Both the position numbers and the translations under genes were made by a program. A stretch of 12,884 nt of DNA, from the NCBI GenBank assembly GCA_943359415.1, contig CALRHQ010000025.1, positions 1-12,884 on the forward strand, written 5' to 3'. Shown in pieces: positions 7,547-12,884 of this stretch (the first letter of the stretch is position 1; every line of letters starts with the position of its first letter). Below the pieces are notes generated by a model that worked only from the letters and a program-made list of their open reading frames with translations, was not told the origin of the DNA and searched no databases. This DNA is from Candidatus Peribacteria bacterium (GTDB taxonomy: Bacteria; Patescibacteriota; Gracilibacteria; UBA1369; LOWO2-01-FULL-3).

Positions 7547-8553
7547 AACTTTACATCCTCCACATGCGCCTCCCCGCCATTTCCAACAACCTTCCAGGAA
7601 AAAACAGGCTGAAGTTTTCCTGAAATTCCAAAACCGCTCGCTTTTGGATGTCCACCTCCTCCCCATTGTGAAGCCACTTCGGACAAATTTACATCATTGC
7701 GTTGCGTGCGCAGAGACCCCTTCACTATTCCCTTATCGTCCTCGCTTAGCAAAATACAATACTTCGAACCTGGCACAGAATTTAAATAATCAATAACTCC
7801 TCCGGTATCATGAGACTTTGCTCCACAAGCCGTATAATCGCTTACACTTGCTGCAGAAATCGTCACACCTTCATCGTTAACATATGTTCTTTCCATAATT
7901 TTTCCCCAAAGGCGTAATCTGTTTACAGGAGTCGTATGAAAAAGTTCTTTCGAAATTTTTTGTACATTTGCACCTTTCAAAATCAAATCGCTACAAATTC
8001 TGAAAACCTCTGCGGTTGAATTGCTATGCATCATTCCACCTGTATCAAAATAAATGCCATGAAGCAGAGAGTTTGCTATATCGATAGTAATTTTCCAGTC
8101 ACAAAATTTGAAAAATTTATACATAATCACGCAAGTCGCAGCGGCACGCGGATCGACAGGATTTATTTTTCCAAAAAGATTATTCGATTCATGGTGATCA
8201 AAATTTATAAATGGCTTTTCTCCAGTCAAAATTTCAGGCTTTGTCTCATGAAATTTTACCAGCTTAATATCTCCGCAATCCACGCTCACAATTACATCAA
8301 AATCTTCATAATTAAAATCTTGCACATATGTATCGGCATTTTTTAAAAAAATACTGTCATGTGGAACAGTATCTACGCATGCACTAACAACGGTCTTTCC
8401 AATATTCTCAAGCCCCATTCTTAGCGCTAAATTACTACCTACTGCATCACCATCAGGGCTTCTATGAGAGATAATACAAATTTTCTGAGCACCTTCGAAA
8501 ACTCTTTTTGCTTTGTTAAATTCTAATTCTAATTGTTCAGAAATTTGCTCCAT
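7543..8553 (-). CDS. nrnA: DHH/DHHA1-family phosphoesterase, NrnA-like (nanoRNase / pAp phosphatase)
   Basis: NrnA-type enzymes degrade RNA fragments of two to five nucleotides and dephosphorylate 3'-phosphoadenosine 5'-phosphate in the cytoplasm, using two Mn ions. The 336 residues are close to the usual 310-325. The DHH half carries SHRSPDGDAVGS (His30, Asp34, Asp36), VDCGD (Asp92), INFDHHESN (Asp119-His120-His121) and FDTGGM (Asp170), which are the metal ligands. The DHHA1 half ends with the substrate-binding WGGGGHPKASGFG at 297-309. All key residues are intact. I chose the ATG at 8551-8553; two TTG codons lie just upstream in frame and would add only two residues. The upstream gene is divergent queG. 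The last bases overlap the small plus-strand frame. Other DHH proteins (RecJ-like, c-di-AMP hydrolase GdpP) are longer or have extra domains, so NrnA is the best fit, but substrate is not proven. Confidence 0.9.
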   Translation of the reverse strand: MEQISEQLELEFNKAKRVFEGAQKICIISHRSPDGDAVGSNLALRMGLENIGKTVVSACVDTVPHDSIFLKNADTYVQDFNYEDFDVIVSVDCGDIKLVKFHETKPEILTGEKPFINFDHHESNNLFGKINPVDPRAAATCVIMYKFFKFCDWKITIDIANSLLHGIYFDTGGMMHSNSTAEVFRICSDLILKGANVQKISKELFHTTPVNRLRLWGKIMERTYVNDEGVTISAASVSDYTACGAKSHDTGGVIDYLNSVPGSKYCILLSEDDKGIVKGSLRTQRNDVNLSEVASQWGGGGHPKASGFGISGKLQPVFSWKVVGNGGEAHVEDVKF

Positions 8554-8559
8554 CAACAA

Positions 8560-8565
8560 ATTTTA
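8560..8565 (-). promoter_or_regulatory. Possible -10 box of nrnA
   Basis: On the minus strand TAAAAT (5 of 6 consensus) lies 6 bp before the ATG at 8553, the same geometry seen at carB. No convincing -35 box is found at 16-18 bp. A TATATATA tract further upstream (around 8575) is an alternative -10 region, so this is tentative. Confidence 0.3.
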
Positions 8566-8609
8566 GTGAAAAACTATATATAAAGGAGTAAATGTTAGCA
8601 CTTTAAAAA

Positions 8610-8638
8610 TTAACAGTGAAGCGGATAAAACGAAAAAT
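8610..8638 (+). promoter_or_regulatory. Possible sigma70-like promoter of queG
   Basis: TTAACA (8610-8615, 5 of 6 consensus) is followed after 17 bp by AAAAAT (8633-8638, 4 of 6). Initiation would fall near 8645, just ahead of the queG ribosome-binding site. Both boxes lie in AT-rich sequence, so confidence is low. Confidence 0.3.
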
Positions 8639-8648
8639 TCATTGCAAA

Positions 8649-8653
8649 AAGGA
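8649..8653 (+). promoter_or_regulatory. Ribosome-binding site of queG
   Basis: AAGGA lies 5 nt before the ATG at 8659, the clearest Shine-Dalgarno sequence before a full gene in this window. A second candidate, TTGGAG at 8662-8667, lies 9 nt before an in-frame ATG at 8677, so the start could be either, differing by six residues. Confidence 0.6.
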
Positions 8654-8658
8654 TCTCA

Positions 8659-9726
8659 ATGTTGGAGCATAGCACTATGAAGAAAATTTCAGAGAAAACG
8701 GAAGAGCAAAAAAAGCTCATAGATGAGGCAAAATTCGAAATAAAAACTTTTGCATTATCAATAGGCTTCGATTTGGTTGGATTTTCTCCTGCAAAAATAA
8801 ATAAAAATTATTTTAATGTGTATAAAAAATGGCTTAAAGAAGGAATGAATGCCGGGATGGAATACATGGAGAAATCAGCACAAAGAAAAGATGCATCAAA
8901 AATTCTTTCAAATGCAAAAACTGTGATTTCACTTGGAATAAATTATTTTCACAAACAAGAAAATGAGAAAAATTCAAAAGACGAAGGAATAATCGCACGA
9001 TACGCTTATGGCAGAGATTATCACAAAATAATTTCAAAGAAATTAAAACAACTCGAAGTATATTTGAAAGAAAAATTTCCAAATGATTTCGTCAAATCAT
9101 ATGTCGATACTGGTCCTATTTTAGAAAGAGCTTATGCGGAAACTTCCGGCATCGGCCAAATAGGAAAAAATGGATGCATCATCACAAAAACTTTCGGTTC
9201 TTGGATTCTTCTTTCAGAGATAATTACAACTTTGGAGCTAACCAGTGGAATTAGTCAGGAAAGTTTTCGAACAAACATTCCGCAGGCTCCCTTGGTGGCC
9301 GGCCGAGGACGTTTGGAGGGAACTTTCCTGTCTAATTCCCCTTGTGGCAGTTGCACCCGTTGCATCGACGCCTGCCCAACCGGAGCCATCATCGCTCCAG
9401 GGATAATTGATTCCAGAAGATGCATAGCCTATCAAACAATTGAAAACAAAGGAAAGATTCCAAAAAAAGTTGCAGACGCAATAAAAAAAACAAAAAGAGT
9501 TTTCGGCTGTGATATCTGCCAAGAAGTCTGTCCTCACAATTTAGGAAAACAAAAAATCACAACACACGGTGAATTTTTACAACCAATTGCAGGCGATAAA
9601 ATCTCACTCAAAAAAATCATAGCAATAAAATCCGATGAAGAATTTCTGCAGACCTATGCCGGTTCTCCACTCATGCGCGCAAAACTAAAAAAACTAAAAT
9701 CTGTGGCAAAACTCTTACAAAGATAA
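8659..9726 (+). CDS. queG: Epoxyqueuosine reductase QueG, with an in-frame palindromic insert
   Basis: QueG catalyses the last step of queuosine formation, reducing epoxyqueuosine to queuosine in the tRNA wobble position with cobalamin and two [4Fe-4S] clusters. The 355 residues include RYAYGRDYHKI (114-124), VDTGPILERA with the proton-donor Asp150, GIGQIGKNGCI and the GSWILLSEIITTLEL strand. The ferredoxin-like part contains CGSCTRCIDACPTGAI (Cys229, 232, 235, 239), RRCIAYQTIENKG (Cys255) and GCDICQEVCPHN (Cys284, 287, 291). All cluster ligands are intact. The 34 residues between LEL194 and Cys229 are much longer than in E. coli or Bacillus QueG (about 10) and coincide with a 93-bp inverted-repeat element in frame, so the enzyme may still work with an extra loop. 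G+C jumps to about 57% there. Two starts are possible (8659 or 8677). The gene is divergent from nrnA and overlaps the next minus-strand gene by 12 bp tail to tail. Confidence 0.95.
   Translation: MLEHSTMKKISEKTEEQKKLIDEAKFEIKTFALSIGFDLVGFSPAKINKNYFNVYKKWLKEGMNAGMEYMEKSAQRKDASKILSNAKTVISLGINYFHKQENEKNSKDEGIIARYAYGRDYHKIISKKLKQLEVYLKEKFPNDFVKSYVDTGPILERAYAETSGIGQIGKNGCIITKTFGSWILLSEIITTLELTSGISQESFRTNIPQAPLVAGRGRLEGTFLSNSPCGSCTRCIDACPTGAIIAPGIIDSRRCIAYQTIENKGKIPKKVADAIKKTKRVFGCDICQEVCPHNLGKQKITTHGEFLQPIAGDKISLKKIIAIKSDEEFLQTYAGSPLMRAKLKKLKSVAKLLQR
9247..9339. repeat. 93-bp palindromic element inserted in frame in queG
   Basis: The terminal arms are GGAATTAGTCAGGAAAGTT (9247-9265) and AACTTTCCTGTCTAATTCC (9321-9339). 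They are inverted repeats matching at 18 of 19 positions, with a T/T mismatch at 9255/9331. Pairing continues inward with CAAAC/GTTTG (9272-9276 with 9311-9315), and a GGCCGGCC palindrome (9297-9304) lies near the tip, so the whole element can fold as one long imperfect hairpin. It is exactly 31 codons (Gly197 to Ser227) with no stop, and it is much richer in G+C than its surroundings. It matches the stretch where this QueG is longer than its relatives. No clear target-site duplication is visible. The behaviour resembles Rickettsia palindromic elements, but I do not recognise the sequence. Confidence 0.7.
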
Positions 9727-10038
9727 AATATAATTACATATAATAAAAATACTTAACGAAAGAATAACAAAAAAAGCCAAAAGAAAAGGCCTCTTTACTG
9801 TAATACCAAATCTAGTTGATTTTGCGAGTAAATAAATAAGAAATGACGCTGTCGTAAAAAACGAAATAAATAAAAATGTAGCAAAGAACAATGGCGGATA
9901 TAAAGAACCACTCTCGGCAAAGAAAACTACAATCGTAAGAAATCCAGCAGGCAAAAGAGAAAAACAAGACGCAACGGCCAATATTATACAAAAAACAATA
10001 AACATTAGAATGTATCTGGTTTTAAAAAAATTACGCAT
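9715..10038 (-). CDS. Small membrane protein with three predicted transmembrane helices, unknown function
   Basis: The protein has 107 residues, beginning MRNFFKTRYILMFIVFCIILAV. Hydrophobic segments at about residues 9-38, 47-71 and 85-106 predict three membrane helices, with positive charges at the N-terminus (RNFFKTR) and in the loop before the last helix (KSTRFGITVKR), suggesting a cytoplasmic N-terminus. No catalytic motif is seen. Its length and topology recall small three-helix membrane proteins common in Patescibacteria, but this is an impression from memory. It follows the oxidoreductase beta subunit by 15 bp on the same strand and probably shares its mRNA, though a functional link is not implied. 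Its end overlaps the end of convergent queG by 12 bp. No Shine-Dalgarno sequence precedes the ATG. That it is a real gene is likely; its role is unknown. Confidence 0.75.
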   Translation of the reverse strand: MRNFFKTRYILMFIVFCIILAVASCFSLLPAGFLTIVVFFAESGSLYPPLFFATFLFISFFTTASFLIYLLAKSTRFGITVKRPFLLAFFVILSLSIFIICNYILSL

Positions 10039-10053
10039 ATTACAAATTAACTC

Positions 10054-10944
10054 TTACAAAAATTCACTAATTCCATACCTCTTCACTTCATCTTTCAAAA
10101 CAGTCTTCGTATTTTTTCTATTTGGAATTGCTCGCAAAAAATTCATCTTTGATTTGTCTTCAAAAATAACACCTGTATAAATTTCATCATTCAAATCTTC
10201 CACAAGTTTTCTTGCCTGCCAAATATCAGATGAATCATAGTTTTTCGCATCCTCAATATGCTTAACCCTATCAGCATACCAATGTTCGGGAGTATCTCTA
10301 TTGTAAGTCGGGCATGATTGCAAAACTTCCAAATACGCAAATCCATCATGGCGCAAAGCTTTTCTAAAAAGTTCAGTTAAATAATCAATATCTCCGGAAA
10401 ATCCTCTCGCGACAAAAGAAGGTTTCAGTCCCAAAACAAAATCCATCGTATTTATAGGATCCAAAAATACTCCATCAGGACTAGCATTCATCTTCGCACC
10501 TTTTTTTGTAAGTGATGAAGCTTGCCCTGTAGTAAGCCCAAAATTTTCATTATTATGATGTACAAAAATCATAGGATAATTACTTCTAACAGCATGAATC
10601 AAGTGCCCAGGACCTTCACTAAAAGTCGCACCATCTCCACCAAAAGAGATTACTTTTATATTTTCATTGGCGAGTGCAGCCCCGGCTGCAAGCGAAATAA
10701 CTCGTCCGTGAAGTCCATGCAAAGAATATCCCTCGATTTTATCCGCGCCATTTCCACTACATCCGACATCGAAACAGAAAAGAACATTTTTTTGGTCAAA
10801 TCCTTCTAAAACAAGAGCACGTTTTAATGCGTTCTGTATGCCGAAATTTCCACACCCTGTACACCAAGTTTGAGGCCTCTCAGTTTCAAACTTCATATAA
10901 TTTCCTGCATTCCAGGCCAAATTTTTTAAAATATTTTCATTCAT
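10054..10944 (-). CDS. korB: 2-oxoacid:ferredoxin oxidoreductase, beta subunit (thiamine diphosphate binding)
   Basis: This subunit carries thiamine diphosphate and an iron-sulfur cluster in the enzyme that oxidatively decarboxylates a 2-oxoacid with CoA and reduces ferredoxin. The 296 residues match the usual KorB length. Visible motifs are TWCTGCGNFGI (Cys28, Cys31), DVGCSGNG (Cys62) and LQSCPTYN (Cys211), the expected four cluster cysteines. The thiamine diphosphate site is GGDGATFSEGPGH (Gly103-Asp104-Gly105) with HHNNENFGLTTGQASSLT at 129-146 (Asn131-Asn132). HGLHGRVISLAAGAALA is also typical. Its ATG overlaps the TGA of the gamma-alpha gene (ATGA), so the two are translationally coupled and form one complex. 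Whether the substrate is 2-oxoglutarate, pyruvate or another oxoacid cannot be read from the sequence; the gene name reflects family architecture only. Confidence 0.93.
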   Translation of the reverse strand: MNENILKNLAWNAGNYMKFETERPQTWCTGCGNFGIQNALKRALVLEGFDQKNVLFCFDVGCSGNGADKIEGYSLHGLHGRVISLAAGAALANENIKVISFGGDGATFSEGPGHLIHAVRSNYPMIFVHHNNENFGLTTGQASSLTKKGAKMNASPDGVFLDPINTMDFVLGLKPSFVARGFSGDIDYLTELFRKALRHDGFAYLEVLQSCPTYNRDTPEHWYADRVKHIEDAKNYDSSDIWQARKLVEDLNDEIYTGVIFEDKSKMNFLRAIPNRKNTKTVLKDEVKRYGISEFL

Positions 10945-12686
10945 TTTTGCAAATTTTTATCGATGTAATTCATAACATCCTCTACAAAAAAAGATCGTCC
11001 ATTAAATTTTAAAAGTCGTCCATCAAATTTTATTCCGCAATTTTCCGCCAAATTTCCAAATTGTCCCAAATAATTTTCTTCAATCAAATGTACATTTTTA
11101 TTATTTTTGAAAAAATCTTTTAAACTTTCCTCATCAATCGGCCATACAAAACTATAATGCAAATAATTAACTTTCATCCCTTTCTCCAGGCAATTTTCGA
11201 TAACATCTCTCATCACATTTTTTGAGCTACCCCATCCGACAAAAGAAATCTCAGCTTCTTTTTGAGTCCCAAAAATTTCAGGCTTTGGTAAAGATTTTTT
11301 TATAGTTTCGATTTTCCTCATTCGTTTTGAATATATCTTTTCAACTTCATCCGCCTCTTCCGTTACAGCACCGTCAACAAAATGTTCATCACCATTCGTG
11401 ATATGGTAGACTTCACTTTCACCGCAAAGCCACCTTTTTGACACACCACTTTCCGTCAAAGCATACCTATCTTCACGTTTGACGTTAACAAGTTCATCTG
11501 CAGCGACAAGCCCTCTTTCGATTTCTACAGCATTTTCATCATAAGTCCCAACATTTATTTTTCCTTCACAAATAGTTTTTTCAGAAAGAACGATTACTGG
11601 TACTTGAAATTTTTCAGCAAAATTAAACGCATGTTGAATTAAATAAAATGCATCAATGCTATCACTTACGGCCAAAACAACTCTAGGAAATTCTCCATGT
11701 GAAGAAAAAACAGCAAGATTAAGGTCACCTTGCATCGTCCATGTAGGAAGGCCTGTAGCAGGCCCTGGGCGCTGTCCTATGACAACTACGATCGGACTCT
11801 CCATTATTCCTGCCAAAGATATTGTCTCCGTCATTAGGTCATATCCTCCACCGGAAGTCGCAACAAGCGCACGCGTTCCCATGTACATAGCACCAAGTGC
11901 CATTTGAGCAGCGGTTATTTCATCTTCAGCCTGCTTGATTATCATACCTGTTTTTTCGCTAATATCAGCCAGATAAGTCAGCACGGTACTCGAAGGGCTC
12001 ATAGGGTAAGAAAAATATGCCCGCACTCCACAATTTATGGCACCAAGAGCAATTGCCTTATTTCCATCAATCAAAAATTTCTTTTCAATTTTTTTATCGG
12101 ACAATTTTTTTACGAAATTACTTCCCAAATTTGCAGAATCTACTCTATCGTACCCTGCGTTTAAGCACTTCAAATTGGTTTCAATAACATTCGCTTTTTC
12201 AGCAAATCTTTTTCTTAAAGACATTTCAATTCCAGCAATATCAAGGCCAAGAACTTTCCATGCCATTCCTACCAAAACAGTATTTTGCATAAGCACGCTT
12301 CCACCGCTTTCTTTCGAGACTTCTCTGGCATTTAAATGTATAACTTTTACATTTTTATCAACAGCTTTTTCAAGGATACGTTTTATTGAAAGTGGCTTTT
12401 CCATGCCATGAACCAAGATTCCACCTTCGACCAAGAAATCGAAATACGCACTAAGGCTCACACTATCAATCGCAATCATTACGTCTGCAAATTCTGATAA
12501 AGAAAAAATTCTTTCATCGCTAATGTTGATAGTAAAACAAGAATGTCCACCTTTTATCAAAGATGGATATTCGCGGTCAGAATATACAAAAAGCCCAAGT
12601 TCATTAAATGCATCTATGAACATTTCTCCAACGCTCAGTAGTCCCATTCCACTTTGTCCGACTATTTTTATTCTAAGTCTTTTCAT
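10941..12686 (-). CDS. korA: 2-oxoacid:ferredoxin oxidoreductase, fused gamma-alpha subunit
   Basis: This 581-residue protein joins the gamma domain (about residues 1-185: IKIVGQSGMGLLSVGEM, YPSLIKGGHSCFTI) to the alpha domain (about 205-581). The alpha domain shows DGNKAIALGAINCGVRAYFSYPMSPSST, QAEDEITAAQMALGAMYMG, ATSGGGYDLMTE, ESPIVVVIGQRPGPATGLPT and SSHGEFPRVVL, all typical of the family. With the beta subunit it forms the CoA- and ferredoxin-dependent oxidoreductase that links central carbon flow to low-potential electrons. There is no fused or neighbouring ferredoxin (delta) domain, so an external ferredoxin must accept the electrons. The fusion plus a roughly 300-residue beta subunit is the KorAB-like form. 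Its ATG shares one base with the stop of the gene upstream (TAATG), and its own TGA overlaps the next ATG, so the operon is tightly coupled. The substrate is uncertain. Confidence 0.93.
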   Translation of the reverse strand: MKRLRIKIVGQSGMGLLSVGEMFIDAFNELGLFVYSDREYPSLIKGGHSCFTINISDERIFSLSEFADVMIAIDSVSLSAYFDFLVEGGILVHGMEKPLSIKRILEKAVDKNVKVIHLNAREVSKESGGSVLMQNTVLVGMAWKVLGLDIAGIEMSLRKRFAEKANVIETNLKCLNAGYDRVDSANLGSNFVKKLSDKKIEKKFLIDGNKAIALGAINCGVRAYFSYPMSPSSTVLTYLADISEKTGMIIKQAEDEITAAQMALGAMYMGTRALVATSGGGYDLMTETISLAGIMESPIVVVIGQRPGPATGLPTWTMQGDLNLAVFSSHGEFPRVVLAVSDSIDAFYLIQHAFNFAEKFQVPVIVLSEKTICEGKINVGTYDENAVEIERGLVAADELVNVKREDRYALTESGVSKRWLCGESEVYHITNGDEHFVDGAVTEEADEVEKIYSKRMRKIETIKKSLPKPEIFGTQKEAEISFVGWGSSKNVMRDVIENCLEKGMKVNYLHYSFVWPIDEESLKDFFKNNKNVHLIEENYLGQFGNLAENCGIKFDGRLLKFNGRSFFVEDVMNYIDKNLQK

Positions 12687-12884
12687 TATTTTTTTAATTC
12701 TTCATTTAATTTTTCCAACCAAGCTTTAATAGTAGTATCAAGCACATTAAGTGGTGATTTTAACACTTTTAGAGCCGTAATAATAGCCTCCATACCGGAA
12801 TCTTTACAAAAACTTTCAATAATATTTGCAGATTCAAGCAGGTATTCAGCATGATATTTTATATCTCCAAGGCTTATGCATGCA
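12686..12884 (-). CDS. C-terminal end of an unknown helical protein (cut by window edge)
   Basis: The frame enters from the right edge and ends with TAA at 12686-12688. The 65 visible residues begin ACISLGDIKYHAEYLLESAN and end TTIKAWLEKLNEELKK; they look entirely helical and mildly charged, and contain two cysteines. I recognise no family. The stop overlaps the start of the gamma-alpha oxidoreductase gene by one base (TAATG), so this is an upstream member of that operon and is probably translated in a coupled way. It might be an assembly or regulatory partner of the oxidoreductase, but only gene position supports that. Confidence 0.7.
   Translation of the reverse strand, partial: ACISLGDIKYHAEYLLESANIIESFCKDSGMEAIITALKVLKSPLNVLDTTIKAWLEKLNEELKK

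Noticed and set aside
8557..8559. TTG as the start codon of nrnA
   Set aside because: An ATG lies two codons downstream with the usual spacing to a possible -10 box. The TTG would add only two residues without any ribosome-binding site.
9247..9339. The queG hairpin as an intrinsic terminator or a complete insertion sequence
   Set aside because: No U-run follows either arm, the frame stays open through it, and it is far too short to encode a transposase. An in-frame non-coding-origin repeat fits better.
9238..9537. 99-codon open frame opposite queG, over the palindromic insert
   Set aside because: It is the complement of conserved QueG coding sequence and has no promoter, ribosome site or recognisable protein features.
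11102..11114. AACTTTCCT within korA as another copy of the queG element's arm
   Set aside because: Only nine bases match, it has no partner arm nearby, and such short AT-rich words are expected by chance.
1..12884. tRNA, rRNA, CRISPR arrays, riboswitches and transposases
   Set aside because: Intergenic gaps are at most about 110 bp and hold none of the characteristic stems, repeats or motifs; no reading frame resembles a transposase or integrase.

Overview
The window is about one-third G+C by eye and is densely coded. Its intergenic gaps are short and several genes overlap by 1 to 12 bp. Most starts lack a Shine-Dalgarno sequence, and at least two genes have a -10 box so close to the ATG that a leaderless mRNA is likely. 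Genes end with TAA, TAG or TGA. No full-length gene carries an internal TGA, so the standard bacterial code fits and the UGA=Gly code of Gracilibacteria does not. The compact layout, a ferredoxin-linked 2-oxoacid oxidoreductase, a small three-helix membrane protein and a very large unknown envelope-type protein suggest an uncultured anaerobic bacterium, perhaps of the Patescibacteria/Peregrinibacteria kind. That assignment is an inference with modest confidence.

Layout. 1-369 (-): 5' part of pdxS (PLP synthase) with a sigma70-like promoter. 439-3993 (-): a large putative peptidoglycan hydrolase, split into 1026 and about 154 codons by one in-frame TGA, with a perfect palindrome over its promoter. 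4079-7357 (-): carB, of the type resembling animal CAD. 7415-7546 (+): a possible 43-residue protein, divergent from carB. 7543-8553 (-): a DHH-family phosphoesterase (NrnA-like). 8659-9726 (+): queG (epoxyqueuosine reductase), carrying an in-frame 93-bp palindromic insert. 9715-12884 (-): an apparent operon, read from the right, of an unknown partial gene, a fused gamma-alpha 2-oxoacid:ferredoxin oxidoreductase subunit, its beta subunit and a small membrane protein.

How the genes fit together. Most are housekeeping functions: vitamin B6, carbamoyl phosphate for pyrimidine and arginine, nanoRNA/pAp turnover, tRNA queuosine, and a CoA/ferredoxin-linked oxoacid step. They look like separate transcription units, apart from the oxidoreductase operon.

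The two most unusual items are these. First, queG holds a 93-bp in-frame element with 19-bp terminal inverted repeats (18 of 19 match) just before its iron-sulfur cysteines, reminiscent of the palindromic elements that insert into Rickettsia genes. Second, the large hydrolase-like gene has NlpC/P60-like and lytic-transglycosylase-like segments, while an SH3b-like segment lies beyond an in-frame UGA in the same frame. This suggests either a recent nonsense mutation or readthrough giving two protein forms.
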